The notes: a model not told the origin generated them from the sequence alone. A stretch of 54,370 bases of DNA from DASPHG01 sp963748315 (GCA_963748315.1 CAVVIK010000001.1:1-54370); one strand, 5' to 3'. Shown: positions 43,271 to 53,370, counted from the stretch's first letter. Program-made: numbers and translations.

Positions 43271-43636
43271 GCGCCCCGATGTTCCCGCGCGCGCGTGAGA
43301 GCAGGATCGCTGCATGCAATCGAGTGGGGCGCGACAGTGGAGACGGTGACCGGGCGCCGGCTCGTGCTCGCAGTGCTGATCGGCCCGACGCGATGGGGCG
43401 GGCGTTTCCGCCGCACGGTCGAGCCGAGTGACGCGGAGGGAGAGTTGTCGGACCGCGAGCTCGAGGTGGTACATCACGGCGCGCACGGCCGCAGTGGCCC
43501 CGAGATCGCGGACGAGCTGGGCATCGCACACGACACCGTGCGCACGCATGTCCGAAACGCGATGGAAAAGGTCGGCGCCCGCTCGCGGGCGCATCTCGTG
43601 GCCAAGGCGCTCGGCGAGGGTTACGCGCTGCGCTGA
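43256..43636 (+). CDS. LuxR-type helix-turn-helix protein without a receiver
   Basis: The open frame from GTG 43256 gives 126 residues. More likely starts are GTG 43337 (ETVTGRRLVLAVLIG) or one near 43295, since the N-terminal part is Arg-rich and family-unlike. The C-terminal 60 residues form a GerE/LuxR domain: LSDRELEVVHHGAHGRSG, PEIADELGIAHDTVRTHV, NAMEKVGARSRAHLVA. No input domain is present. It abuts the convergent ZIP gene with no gap. Confidence 0.75.
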   Translation: MRFRVAPRCSRARVRAGSLHAIEWGATVETVTGRRLVLAVLIGPTRWGGRFRRTVEPSDAEGELSDRELEVVHHGAHGRSGPEIADELGIAHDTVRTHVRNAMEKVGARSRAHLVAKALGEGYALR

Positions 43637-44326
43637 TCAGGACAGGCCGGAGAGTCCCGCGGCGACCGCAAAGCCGAGGACCGAGATCAGACCCGCCGGC
43701 GTGCCCGCCTTCTTCCGCGCCTCCGGAATCATCGAGTCGACGAGCATCACGAGCAGCGCGCCTGCCGCGAACCCGTTGATCACAGCCTGGATGTCGCCGG
43801 AGACGGCGTCGGCGAGCGCATAGCCCGCGACTCCGGCCAACGCGCAGGCCGCCGCGATCCAAATCCAGATGCGGCGAATCGCGCCCGGCGAGTGGCCGGC
43901 CGCGCGAAGGTCGTCCGACGCTCCAATCGACTCGGGCAGGTTCGACACGAAGATCGCGACCAGCAGGCCGACGCCGACGCCGTCACCGGCGGCGATGCCG
44001 ATGCCGAGCACCATCTGCTCCGGGATGCCGTCGAGGAGCGCCCCGAGAGCGAGGTCGGTCCCGCCGCCGCCCCGGCGGTCGAGTTGCCGTGAGGCGACGA
44101 AATACGCGATCGCCCCGCCCGCGAGCCCGAGCGCGACGTACCCGGGCCCGCCGATGGCCGCGCCCTCCTGCGCCAGGTCGAAGCTGACGGCGCTGATCAG
44201 CGCGCCGGCCCCGAATGCAAGTACGAGCCCGACGCCGCGGTCGGGCCAGTGGCGTGCGACGCCGAGCAGGCCGCCGATGACGAGCGACGACGCGGCGAGA
44301 GCTGCCCAGCCGAGTGCCTCTTCCAC
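43637..44326 (-). CDS. ZIP-family metal transporter
   Basis: This is a 229-residue membrane protein from GTG 44326. Helices include LAASSLVIGGLLGVA, LVLAFGAGALISAVSFDL and a Gly-rich loop (RRGGGGTDLALG). The metal-path helix pair reads LGALLDGIPEQMVLGIGI and VAIFVSNLPESIGASDD, and the end is LLVMLVDSMIPEARK. The usual HS of ZIP helix IV is replaced by DGIPE. Zn2+ or another divalent metal is the likely substrate. It is the last gene of a four-gene minus-strand operon. Confidence 0.82.
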   Translation of the reverse strand: MEEALGWAALAASSLVIGGLLGVARHWPDRGVGLVLAFGAGALISAVSFDLAQEGAAIGGPGYVALGLAGGAIAYFVASRQLDRRGGGGTDLALGALLDGIPEQMVLGIGIAAGDGVGVGLLVAIFVSNLPESIGASDDLRAAGHSPGAIRRIWIWIAAACALAGVAGYALADAVSGDIQAVINGFAAGALLVMLVDSMIPEARKKAGTPAGLISVLGFAVAAGLSGLS

Positions 44327-44328
44327 GG

Positions 44329-45435
44329 CTACAGACTCGCGCCTGCCGCGGTCGAATGGAACCGGCGGCGGTGCAGGATTGCCGCGACCGCCCCCAGCGG
44401 GAGGGGGAGCCAGTAGGTCAGCAGCCGGTATGCGAGCGTCGCCACCAGCGCATCGGAGGCCTCCACGCCGGCCAGCGTGAGCGTGGCGGTCAGCCCGACC
44501 TCGACGAAGCCGAGTCCGCCCGGGGTGAGGGGCAGCTGCGCGAGGAGCTGGGCGGCGCAGAAGGCGAGCAGGACGACACCCGGGCGCGGCGTCGAACCGA
44601 CGGCGGCGAGCGCCGCGAGCAGAGATGCATAGTCGAACGCCCACCGGCCGACGCTCGCGGCGAGTGCGGACTTCCACCGGGGCGCGACCGCGGCGAGGAT
44701 GCGTTCGCGCTCGCCCAGGAGGCGCGCCGGGAGCTCCTGGACGGGCGTTGCCTTCGGGCGCAGCCGGTTGCGCGCCCTCTGGACCACGCGGCCGACCCAG
44801 AGCAGCGGGCGATCGAAGGCGAACATCAGCGCGCCGGCGGCGAAGAGCAGTACGAAGAGGCCGAAACCACCCAGCGCCACCTCGGCCAGGCTGCGGTCGA
44901 CGGCGCCGCGGATGAAGGCCGGGATCGCGAAGACCGGCAGCGCCAGCACGACCGCCAGCGCCAGCAGGTTCGCAGCGGTCAGCCCGGCGATCGCACGCCC
45001 CCGCGACAACCCCTCCTCGGCGAGCATGCGGTATTGCACGGCGGCCCCGACCGCGCCTCCGCCCGGCGCGACCTTCGCCATCGCGTTGCCCGCGAGCTGC
45101 GACGTCGCCACCCCATACCAGCCCGGACGGTGAAGGGCGATGCGCTGCAGCCACCAGAGGTTGACGACGGCGGCGGCCTGCAGGACGAGCATCACCGGCA
45201 CCCAGCCCGGCGAAAGCTCGGTAAGGCTGTGCCAGGAGGAGAGCGTGTCGAGCAGCGCGGGCGCCACGAGGTAGAGCGAGACGGCGGTGATGCCGAGCCA
45301 GACGACAGTTCGGACGAGGCGGTGGCGGACGGGCTGGGCCGCCTCGCCGCGCGTGATCTCGCCCTCGACGTCCGCCCGGTGCTCGAGCGCCCCCTCCAGC
45401 CGATCGCCGATTTGCGTGCGCGCGGAATCCCGCAC
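44329..45435 (-). CDS. Flippase-like membrane protein (LPG synthase TM/UPF0104 family)
   Basis: This encodes 368 residues from GTG 45435, chosen because the preceding gene ends at 45447 and GAGGGG lies before it. It has seven to eight transmembrane segments. Family marks are NAMAKVAPGGGAVGAAVQY (second helix), FCAAQLLAQLPLTPGGLGF with VEVGLTATL, and YRLLTYWLPLPLGA. It resembles the N-terminal flippase domain of MprF/AglD proteins, moving lipid-linked molecules across the membrane. No synthase domain is attached. It is two bases from the ZIP start. Confidence 0.85.
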   Translation of the reverse strand: MRDSARTQIGDRLEGALEHRADVEGEITRGEAAQPVRHRLVRTVVWLGITAVSLYLVAPALLDTLSSWHSLTELSPGWVPVMLVLQAAAVVNLWWLQRIALHRPGWYGVATSQLAGNAMAKVAPGGGAVGAAVQYRMLAEEGLSRGRAIAGLTAANLLALAVVLALPVFAIPAFIRGAVDRSLAEVALGGFGLFVLLFAAGALMFAFDRPLLWVGRVVQRARNRLRPKATPVQELPARLLGERERILAAVAPRWKSALAASVGRWAFDYASLLAALAAVGSTPRPGVVLLAFCAAQLLAQLPLTPGGLGFVEVGLTATLTLAGVEASDALVATLAYRLLTYWLPLPLGAVAAILHRRRFHSTAAGASL

Positions 45436-45446
45436 CGCGCTGCCCC

Positions 45447-46290
45447 TCAGGCAGCCGCTGCGACGGCCGGCTCGAATGGCCGCTGCTCGAGCACGCCACC
45501 CCGGCGGACGGTGACCGCGGTGCTCTCTGGGATCTCGTGCCACACCCCGGGAAGGTCGGAGAAGGGCTCGGACACGATCAGCCGGTCGTCAGGGCTCAGG
45601 CGCTGAAAACGCTCGTTCTCGGGATGCAGATGCCTGATGGCATCGACGTCACTCGACGCGAACAGGGACCGCGCCGGCCCCGCGCTCGAGTAGCGCACCG
45701 CCCACAGATCGGTGCCGTCCGACACGCCGAAGGTCGCCTGTACGGGGTCGTCGACTCCGTGCCGACGGGCGGTCTCCTCGATGAACCCGACCGTCGCCTC
45801 GAGCGCGCGGATCGGGTCTTCCTCGAGGCCAAAGGTCAGCGCAAGGTGGAACACGACCTCGGTGTCCGTCGAGCCCTCGATCGCCGCGAACCGGCTCGGC
45901 TCGATGGCGAGCATGAGGTCGCGCCGCAGGCGATGGAGGTCGGCGACGTAGCCGTTGTGCACGAACAGCCATCTCCCGTGGCGAAATGGATGGCAGTTCG
46001 TCTGCTGCACCGGCGAGCCGATGGCGGCCCGTATGTGTGCCAGGAACAGTGGCGACTCGATGTGCGCGGCGAACTCGCGGAGGTTGGCATCCGCCCACGC
46101 GGGCGAGATGCTGCGGTAGACGCCCGGGGCCCTCACCGACGCCGTACCAGCCCAGCCCGAAGCCGTCGCCGTTGGTCGGCTCAGCGCCCATGCGCGCGTG
46201 CAGGCTCTGGTCGACGATCCCGTGCTGTGTCTTGAAGAGCAGCTCCTCCACCAGGAGCGGCTGCCCGAGCCAGGCCATCCAGCGGCACAT
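45447..46290 (-). CDS. Class II glutamine amidotransferase (YafJ/EgtC-like), frameshifted
   Basis: From ATG 46290 the protein starts MCRWMAWLGQ, exposing the catalytic Cys2 after Met removal. Then come GDGFGLGWYG and an extra G near 46125. After this frame change, GVYRSISPAWADANLREF, LAHIRAAIGSPVQQTNCHPF and FVHNGYVADL (the N-terminal nucleophile fold) follow. The C-terminal half contains GSTDTEVVFHLAL and DRLIVSEPFSDLPGVWHEIP. Repaired length is about 280 residues. EgtC removes glutamate in ergothioneine synthesis, but egtB/egtD are not nearby. It is in operon with the phosphatase and flippase genes. Confidence 0.85.
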
Positions 46291-46303
46291 CCGATGCTCC
46301 CTT

Positions 46304-48347
46304 TCAGGCGTCGACCGGAGTCTCGTCTCCGGCCCCGGCCTGCGCGAGGGGGCGGGCATGCGAATCGTGGGTGATGTGGGCGTCCCCGCTGTTGCAAGCG
46401 TTGCGCCACTCCCGCAAAAGGCGGTGGACGGCCTCGGCGCCGACGATCGGCCCCGTCTGGCACGGCGAGGTGGGTCGGGTGCAGGATGAATGGGCGCGTC
46501 TGCGGGCCGCCCAGGCCGCCGTGGAACGAGATCAGCTCCTCGAACGCGCAACCCTCCTCCGTTACGGGGTCGAAGAAGCTGTTGACGACGATGTCGGCGA
46601 CGTGCGGGAACCCGTCCGTGCGCTTCAAGTGTTTCGCTGCGCGACTCGAGAAGCCGGCGAGCGGGTCGGCGCCGGTCACGTGGCCGTCGCTCAGCCTGTG
46701 TGCGCCGGCGCCGCCGAGCACGATCGGTCCCTCGGAAGCGGAGCGCACGAGCGCGAAGGCGACGTGCGGATGGGCGCACAGGGCCCGGATCAGCTGCGGA
46801 TGCCGCTCGTCGATCTCCTCGAGCGTCAGCCGGTGCGGGCTCGCCATCAGGTAGATCAGCCCAAGGTTCCCGGAGCCGAGGACGACCACATCGCGCTCGG
46901 CCGGATCGTCCGTGCGCGAGCGTTCGTGTGTCCGTGCCGCTCGGCCGGTTGCCTCCTGCATCGCCTTGTTGACGGCGGTCGCGTTCTCGTCGCCGGCCTC
47001 GACGTCCTCCACATCGCCGCTTGCGAGCGAGCGCTCGACGAGCTCGGCCAGGCTGTAGCCGTTGCGCTGCCGGAACGTCGCGCCCTGTGTCTGGCCGTGG
47101 TCGGAGAGCACGACGATCTCGTATGGGCGGGGTGCATACGCGCGCGCGCGTTCGATCAGACCGAAGCGCTGGTCGAGCTTCCGTAGCGCCTCGAGCGTGT
47201 CGGGGCGCTCCAGTCCGGAGTGGTGCGCGACCTCGTCGTAGCTGGCGAAAGTCGCGTAGACCGCCGGCGCTCCGCGGAACATGTCCTGAAGCACGGAGAA
47301 GACGACGACGTCGCGGACCCAGACGCACAGCCCCGCGCGCAGCAGGGGATACGTGCCCCCTCGATGTCCGCGCGGCCGGACGTCGCGCCGGCGTTGGCGC
47401 GTGGCGGCGACGAGCTCGAGGCAGATCTCCCAGAAGACGAGCACCAGGGTCCTCGTGACGTTCGACCCGTTCGCGAGGAACGCGCGATAGCCGGGGTTCG
47501 CCGACTTCTCGTCGGCGAGCCGGCTGACCGTCAGGATCGCCTTGTCTGCTCCGCCGGACAGCAGGTTTCCACGGCTCGTCCCGCCGTCCGAGAGCAGGCC
47601 AGTCTCATGCGTGCGTAGCCGCTCGATTGCCGCGCAGTCGTTCGGGTTGGAGCAGGTGACCATTCGTCCGGTGGCCTTGTCCACCCAGCGAAACGCGGGG
47701 ATGTCGTCGTTGTCTCCGAGGAGGATGCCCGCCTGGCTCGCGCCGGTCTGCGAGGACAGATCCGTCTCCCACTCGGCAAGCGCATGCGTGCCGTCGGCGA
47801 GCCAGCGCGCCATGTTGGGGACGTTGCCGTCGCGCATCGCCCGCCGCAGAACCGGCAGCGCCAGCCCGTCGATCTCGAGGAACAGGATCCCCGGTACGTC
47901 GGTCTCCGTCGGTTTTCCCTGGCGTCGCGCGACCCGTCGCGCGACGCGAAGCGTGTATGTGTGGTCGTCGTCGATGCCGGCGATCGCGCTGATCCCCGCA
48001 CTGACCGCCGCGGCGATCAGGGAGACCGCGAGGGCGGCGGCGAAATCCTCCACGTGCAGCTCGTCGGGGGCGATCTCGGCCGCGAGCAACAGCATGGCGG
48101 CATCGACCGCGAGCACGAGCAGGAAGCCCGCCACTGCCATGAACGGCAACCGCAGCGCCGCGACGAGCGGTGGGAGCACCGCGTTCAGCACCGCGACGAC
48201 CGCGACCACGGCAATCGCGCCGCCGATGCCCTTGACTTCGGCGCCGCCGACGATGCCCGTGGCTACGAGCAGGGCCAGCGCGGAGGCGAGCCACGCCGCG
48301 ACCAGGCGCACAGGTCGCAGGCGGGGTGAGCCTACGCCCGTGGTCAT
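46304..48347 (-). CDS. Membrane alkaline-phosphatase-fold hydrolase with holin-like N-terminus, 3' frameshift
   Basis: This encodes about 681 residues from ATG 48347 (GUG 48365 also possible). The first 130 residues contain four membrane helices (LVAAWLASALALLVATG, AVVAVLNAVLPPLVAAL, FMAVAGFLLVLAVDAAMLL, ALAVSLIAAAVSAGI), resembling the phage-holin-4 superfamily. The catalytic domain follows: FLEIDGLALPVLRRAM (metal Asp), SSQTGASQAGILLG (nucleophile loop), FASYDEVAHHSG, VVLSDHGQTQGATF. After HPTHLAVPDG the frame shifts near 46453, and the corrected end reads AVHRLLREWRNA to TGA 46304. Such proteins hydrolyse phospho- or phosphono-esters of envelope lipids or polymers. Confidence 0.83.
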
Positions 48348-48441
48348 GCCCTGACTGTCGCGCACGGTGTAACGACAGGCAAACCGGCACGCCCGCCTCG
48401 CGCGGTGGGGTGCGCATCCCCGCCCGCGGAGCGGCGTTTGG

Positions 48442-49156
48442 TCAGGCCGGCTCGGCCTCGGCGAGGTAGATGAGAGCGGCCTTCACTCGCCGGCTGACGT
48501 CCGTCGCGTACGTGAGGTTGAGCTTCAGGAAGATCGCGTTGATGTGCTTCTCGACGGCCCGCTTCGTCAGCACGAGCTCGTCGGCGATCGCCTGGTTCGA
48601 GTGGCCGCGGGCGACGAAGGTCAGGATCTCGAGCTCGCGGGGCGTCAGCTCCGCGAGCGGCGAGCGCTCGGCGCGCTTGCGCGCCTCCACGAGGGTCTCG
48701 ACCACCTTCGCGTCGATCACGGATCCTCCGTCGGCCACCGCTTTGATCGCGGCGACCAGCTGGCCCTTGTGCTGCACCCTCTCCTTGAGCAGGTAGGCGC
48801 GTCCCTCGGAGCCGCCCTCGAGCAGGGCCAGGCCGTACTCGGGCTCCGCGAACTGGCTCAGGACGACGACGCCCACCGCGGGGTGCGTCTCGCGCAGGGT
48901 CGCTGCCACCTGCAGGCCCTCGTCGCTGTCGCTCGGTGGCATCCGGATGTCGGTGACGACCACGTCAGGATGCGAGTCCTCGACGGCCTTCAAGAGCGAC
49001 TCCGAGTCCTCGCAGCGTCGCGAGCACCTCGATGTTGTCGGCATCCGCAAGCACGTGACTTACCGCCTCGCGCACGAGGTAGCTGTCATCGGCAAGAACC
49101 ACGCCGATCGTCGGTTCTGCGTCCGCCGCTCCGTGCGGCACAGCCCCAGAGGCCAT
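48442..49156 (-). CDS. NarL/LuxR-family response regulator, frameshifted
   Basis: From ATG 49156 the first frame carries GVVLADDSYLVREAVSHV (the acidic pocket). Near 49015 an extra C changes the frame, and the second continues CEDSESLLKAVEDSHPDVVV, TDIRMPPSD (phospho-acceptor Asp), VVVLSQFAEPEYGLALL, YLLKERV, and the LuxR HTH LTPRELEILTFVARGHSNQ, KHINAIFLKLNLTYATDV. Repaired length is about 238 residues. The likely partner kinase is encoded 0.5 kb upstream on the same strand, beyond a receiver gene on the other strand. Confidence 0.87.
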
Positions 49157-49228
49157 GGGACCAGTATCCGCCAATGCTCGTGTGGGCACAACCGCCGCGG
49201 GGTGGAGGGTCTCCTTGTGCCAAAACGC

Positions 49229-49634
49229 GTGTCGGCGGAGAGTGTGTTCGTGGGCCCATGCCCCGTCACGGTCCTGACGGTCGACGACCAGGCGGTCTTC
49301 CGCCGCGCGGCGCGCAAGCTGATCGCAGCGACGCCCGGCTTCCTGCAGGTCGGGGAAGCGGCGTCGGGACGGCAGGCGCTCAAGCTGGCCGCGGAGCTGC
49401 GGCCGGACCTGGTACTCGTCGAGGTGCGGATGCCGGGGATGGACGGTCTCGAGACCACGCGGCTTCTCGCCGAAGCCGCGCCGGACGCGGTCGATCGTCC
49501 TGACCTCGCTGGAGGAGCTGCCCGAGCTGCCATCCGCGGTCGGCTCAGTCGGCGCGGCGACGCACGTGAGGAAGCAGAGCCTCTCGACCGATGCCCTCCA
49601 GGATCTCTGGAAGGAGCACGCGCCTGCGGGCTAG
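49229..49634 (+). CDS. Stand-alone receiver domain with Glu at the phospho-acceptor site, frameshifted
   Basis: This encodes about 134 residues from GTG 49229 (GTG 49244 or 49250 are alternatives). The receiver fold is TVLTVDDQAVFRRAARKL, GEAASGRQALKLAAELRPD, LVLVEVRMPGMDG. The codon at the invariant phospho-acceptor site is GAG (Glu) instead of Asp. A frameshift near 49487 leads to SIVLTSLEELPELPS, THVRKQSL (the conserved Lys) and DLWKEHAPAG at TAG 49632-49634. No output domain exists. It lies between the kinase and regulator genes on the opposite strand and overlaps the kinase stop by 4 bp. Confidence 0.78.
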
Positions 49635-51470
49635 TCGTCCGCGAACGGGCCGGCCGTGGGAACCCAGCCGCGCACGGTGGTGCCGACAGCGGCGGTCGAC
49701 GTGATCCGCACGTCACCACCCAGTGCCGCTACGCGGTCGCGCATGTTCGTGATTCCCCTCCCGTCGGCGACGGTGTCGGCCGACATCCCGGCGCCGTCGT
49801 CGCGCACGCTGAAGCGAAGACGCTCGGCCGACGCGGTCGAACTGCACGTAGACGTTGCGCGCGCCGTCGGCGTGCTTCAGCGCGTTCTGGAGCGCCTCCA
49901 GCACGCAGAAGTACACGGCGCTCTCGAGCTCGGTCGGGAGGCGCCCGACGTCGTGGGCCTCGACCTCCGCATGGATCGGTGCACGCCGCGCGACCGCGCG
50001 CACGGCTTCGACGACGCCCTCGTCAGCGAGGAGCGGCGGGTAGACGCCGTGGGCGAGAGCGCGGACCTCCTCGAGCGCCGTGTCGACCTGGCCCCTGAGC
50101 TCCCGCAGCCGGCGGATGCCTCTGTCGGGGTCCTTCTGCACGAGGGTGGTGGCGAGCTCGAGCTCGATGCCCAGCGCGACGAGGCGCTGCTGGGCGCCAT
50201 CGTGCAGGTCGCGCTCGATGCGGCGGCGCTCGCGCTCCGCGCTGGCAGCGATGCGCGCAGTGGAAAACCGCTCGCGCCGCGAGGCCGACTCGGCCTCTAC
50301 CGTGAGCCGCTGGTTGTCGAGGGCGACGGCCGTCATCGCGGCCCCGGCGTGAAGTAGCGGACGGTTGGCCGCAAGGGCCTCGTCGTGCACGAGGACTGCC
50401 ACGAGGGCGCCGTGGTGGTCCACGTCGGTAAGACTGCGTCCGCTGCCCGGCGCCGGTAGCGCCACTGGGGCACCCATGCAGTCGATCCACGGGCCGGTGC
50501 CACCCGACGACGGGAACACGACCTTCAGCGTCGGATCGCTCAGCGTCGTCGCGAGCGCGTGTTCGAGTTGGACCGCGTTCGGTGAAGTGTTGACGCGTTC
50601 GGCGAGGCGCTCCAGGGCGTCGCTGGCGAAGAGCCGCCAGCTCACGAGTCCGGCGAGGAACGCGAGTGCGATCGCAGGGAGGGAGAGCGCTACCAGCCAC
50701 GTGGCGGCTTCGACCGGCCAGGCGGAAGGGTCGAACTCCCTGCCGATGAAGCCGATGCCCACGAGCGCGACTCGAACGGCACCGATTGCGAGCACGGGCG
50801 TAAAGATGCGGCGCGCAAGCGGAGTGGCGTCCCGGATCCGCCATGCCAACCGGACGACGACGCCACCCATCACCGCGAAGACGAGGAAGCTCGCCGTCGG
50901 GCGCAGTAACGCATCCACGAACGTCGGCTCCTGCTCGGGCACGAGGAACGCGTTCGCGGGACAGTCGGCGGTGCAGCTCGTGAACGGGCTCGGAACGGCG
51001 AAGCTGTGCTCCAAGAAGATCTGTGGGACAAAGGCCGCGGCGATCACGGCGGACATCGCGCCGAAGAGAGCGCGATCCGTGCGCGTGGACAGCCGGCCGG
51101 ACGGGAACGCCAAGATCAGGTACACGACGAGCAGCTCCACGAGCCAACCGGACGCTCGTCCGATGCTGTAGAGCAGGGAGTCGCTCGTCTCCGCGAGCGT
51201 CGTGACGAACAGTCCCGCGCCGGCCGCCGCGAGCAGCAGCCCGAACCGCTCGTTCGGCCTCGTCTGCCACGTGTAGAGCCCGACCGCCATCGGCACGCCG
51301 ACGATCGCCGCACGCGCGAGCGCCACCAAGGCGGCGTCGTCGGGGCCGGACGCGGCGATTGCGGCAGCTCCGACCGCGGCCGCCATCGACACGAGCATGC
51401 ATGTGGCAAGACGGATCCGGCTGTTGTCTCGGTGCGCGAGCCCCTCCGCCACCGAGGCGGCGAGTTCCAT
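49631..51470 (-). CDS. NarL-type membrane sensor histidine kinase, frameshifted near its end
   Basis: This encodes about 612 residues from ATG 51470. Eight or so transmembrane helices (for example RLATCMLVSMAAAVGAAAI, LVELLVVYLILAF) are followed by a linker and GAF-like region. A HisKA_3 segment then reads ERRRIERDLHDGAQQRLVAL (His in DLHDG), and VYFCVLEALQNALKHADGA begins the HATPase domain. Near 49825 an extra C breaks the frame; the repaired end is FSVRDDGAGMSADTV and GRGITNMRDRVAAL, to TAG 49631. It belongs to the LuxR-coupled kinase family. The extracytoplasmic loop CTADCPANAFLVPEQEP carries two Cys that could sense redox or metals. Confidence 0.85.
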
Positions 51471-51484
51471 GGGCAGGAATAACT

Positions 51485-53121
51485 TTACGCCGCCGGCTGC
51501 GGCCGCGCGAGCGGAGCAAGCTCGCGCCCGGGAAGGCGGCGCGTAAACCACAGGGCGAGTACGGCGAAGATCGCGACGCCCCCGATCGCGCGCTTGAGGC
51601 CCTGGAGCTCGGCGGCGCCGTAGTCGTCGGCGATTGCATCCGCCTCCTCACTGCTCACTCCCGCGTCGAGTGCCGCCTGCTCGACGTCGTCGACGGGAAC
51701 GACGGGAATTCCGGCCTCCGCCGCCTGGGTGACCTCAGCGGCTACTTCCGGCGGGATATCCGGGTTGTTCTCCACGCGCGATGTGAAGCCGCTGGTGAGC
51801 GCGGCGATCAGGATCGCCCCGATCAGCGCGGTGCCCAGCGACGCGCCGAGGTTCTGCGCGGTTCCCTGGAGCCCGCCGGCCTCGTTCGTCTTGGCCGGGT
51901 CGACCGACGACATGATCACGTTGCCGAGCTGCGAGAGGAGCAGCCCGGCGCCGATCCCGAAGAGCGATAGCGCGACGGCGAACTCGGTCTCCTCCAGCTC
52001 GACGTCGATCGTCGCGAGCAGCAGCGTCGCTGCGGCCGCGAGGGTCAGCAACCCGATCTGTGCGACGCGCTTCGGCGCGAGCCCCGCCGCGAGCCGCGGC
52101 CCCGCCAGAGCGGCCGCGAACATCGTCAGCGACATCGGGAACAAGCGCTTGCCGGTCTCGAAGGCGTCCAGGCCGAGCACGACCTGCAGGTACACCGGCA
52201 AGATGAAGAAGGTCCCGAGCAGGATCAGCTGCTGCATCATCAGGGTCGTCAGCCCGGCCCGTAGCGCGCTCGATCCTGAGCAGGGAGCGGTCCAGCAGGA
52301 CGTCGCGGCCCAGCCGTTCGCGGCGCTCCTCCCACATCGCGAACGCGCCGAGCAGGGCCAAGCCGGCGAGGATCAGGAACGGCACGACCGAGAACCCGAA
52401 CGGCGTGATCTCCTCGCCGCCGATCGTCATCGCGCCGCGCGGCTCGACGAGGCCCCACTCGCTGCTCTTCAGGATCCCGAACACCACGAGGCCAGGCCGA
52501 CCGCGGACAGCAGCACGCCGACGTAGTCGAGCCGGGGCGGGTGCTCCACCCGCCGGGCTGGATCAGCTGCCTGCGGACGAGAAGGATCGCCGCCACCACG
52601 ACGGTCTCGGCGGCGAAGACGTAACGCCAGGTGAACTCGGTCGTCACCCAACCGCCGATCAGCGGGCCCGCCGCGACCGCGGCGCCGGCGACGCCGCCGA
52701 TCAGGCCGAACGCCAGCGCGCGCTGCTTGCCGCTGTAGGTGCCTGCGATCGAGCGAGACGATCGCGGGGATCACGAGCGCGGCTCCCAGTCCCTCCACCA
52801 GCGACCAGCCGATCAGGAGCACGGTGAGGTTCGGGCTGAGCGCGGTGGTGAGCGAGCCGGCGCCGTAGATCGCGAGCCCGATCGCGAAGGCGCGGTCGCG
52901 GCCGAGGATGTCGCCGAGCTTCGCCCCGGCGAGCATGAACGCCGCCATCACCAGCGTGTACATCGTGATCGCCAGCTGGACGCCCTGGATGTCGTGTCGA
53001 GGTCCTCGACGATCTGCGAGATCGACACGTTCATGACGCTGCTGTCGAGCACCATCACGAACTGTGCGGCGCCGAGGATCGCGAGTGGCAGCCACACCGA
53101 CCGCCGGCCGCTTGCTTCCAT
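51485..53121 (-). CDS. MFS drug/proton antiporter (DHA2/EmrB-like), at least five frameshifts
   Basis: The start at ATG 53121 gives VWLPLAILGAAQFVMVLDSS, MNVSISQIVEDLD. Breaks at about 52995, 52752, 52553, 52490 and 52265 must be joined. The pieces are LGDILGRDRAFAIGLAIYG (motif A), SGKQRALAFGLIGGVAGAA, LDYVGVLLSAVGLA, VVPFLILAGLALLGAFAMWE, and ILPVYLQVVLGLDAFETGK to RLPGRELAPLARPQPAA at 51485. The order of the 14-helix EmrB/QacA-type transporters (PAIVSL, VAAGPLIGGW) is intact once repaired (about 546 residues). The break density is the highest in the window. Confidence 0.8.
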
Positions 53122-53172
53122 GGGTCGATCGTATTCCGAAGGGGTGTCCGCACCTGGTGCGACGCTTGCGGG

Positions 53173-53370
53173 GTGCACGCGCCAGCGAACGCGTCGCGCC
53201 TGTTCGGGTTGCTCTTTCTCTCGACCGTCCTATCGGTCGCGGCGCAGGGAGTGGTCGAAGCCGGCGACGTCCGGAACGTGCTCGTCACGGTGCTTTCCGC
53301 GGCGAGCCTGCTTCTGGCCCTCCGGGCCGCCGAGCTCAAGCCGCCTCTGTTCGCGGTCGCCGCGGCGTGT
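53173..53370 (+). CDS. N-terminal fragment of a membrane protein, cut by a junction
   Basis: From GTG 53173 about 66 codons encode two hydrophobic helices, FGLLFLSTVLSVAAQGVV and NVLVTVLSAASLLLALRAAEL, then LKPPLFAVAAA. This resembles the start of small ion-channel-like membrane proteins found in Thermoleophilia. The frame then continues without stop into adenylate kinase sequence, which is unrelated in family. The fragment therefore ends near 53365-53370 and its true 3' part is missing. Confidence 0.6.

Noticed and set aside
48365..48441. Small gene upstream of the membrane phosphatase
   Set aside because: Only short Arg/Pro-rich frames without start signals are present.
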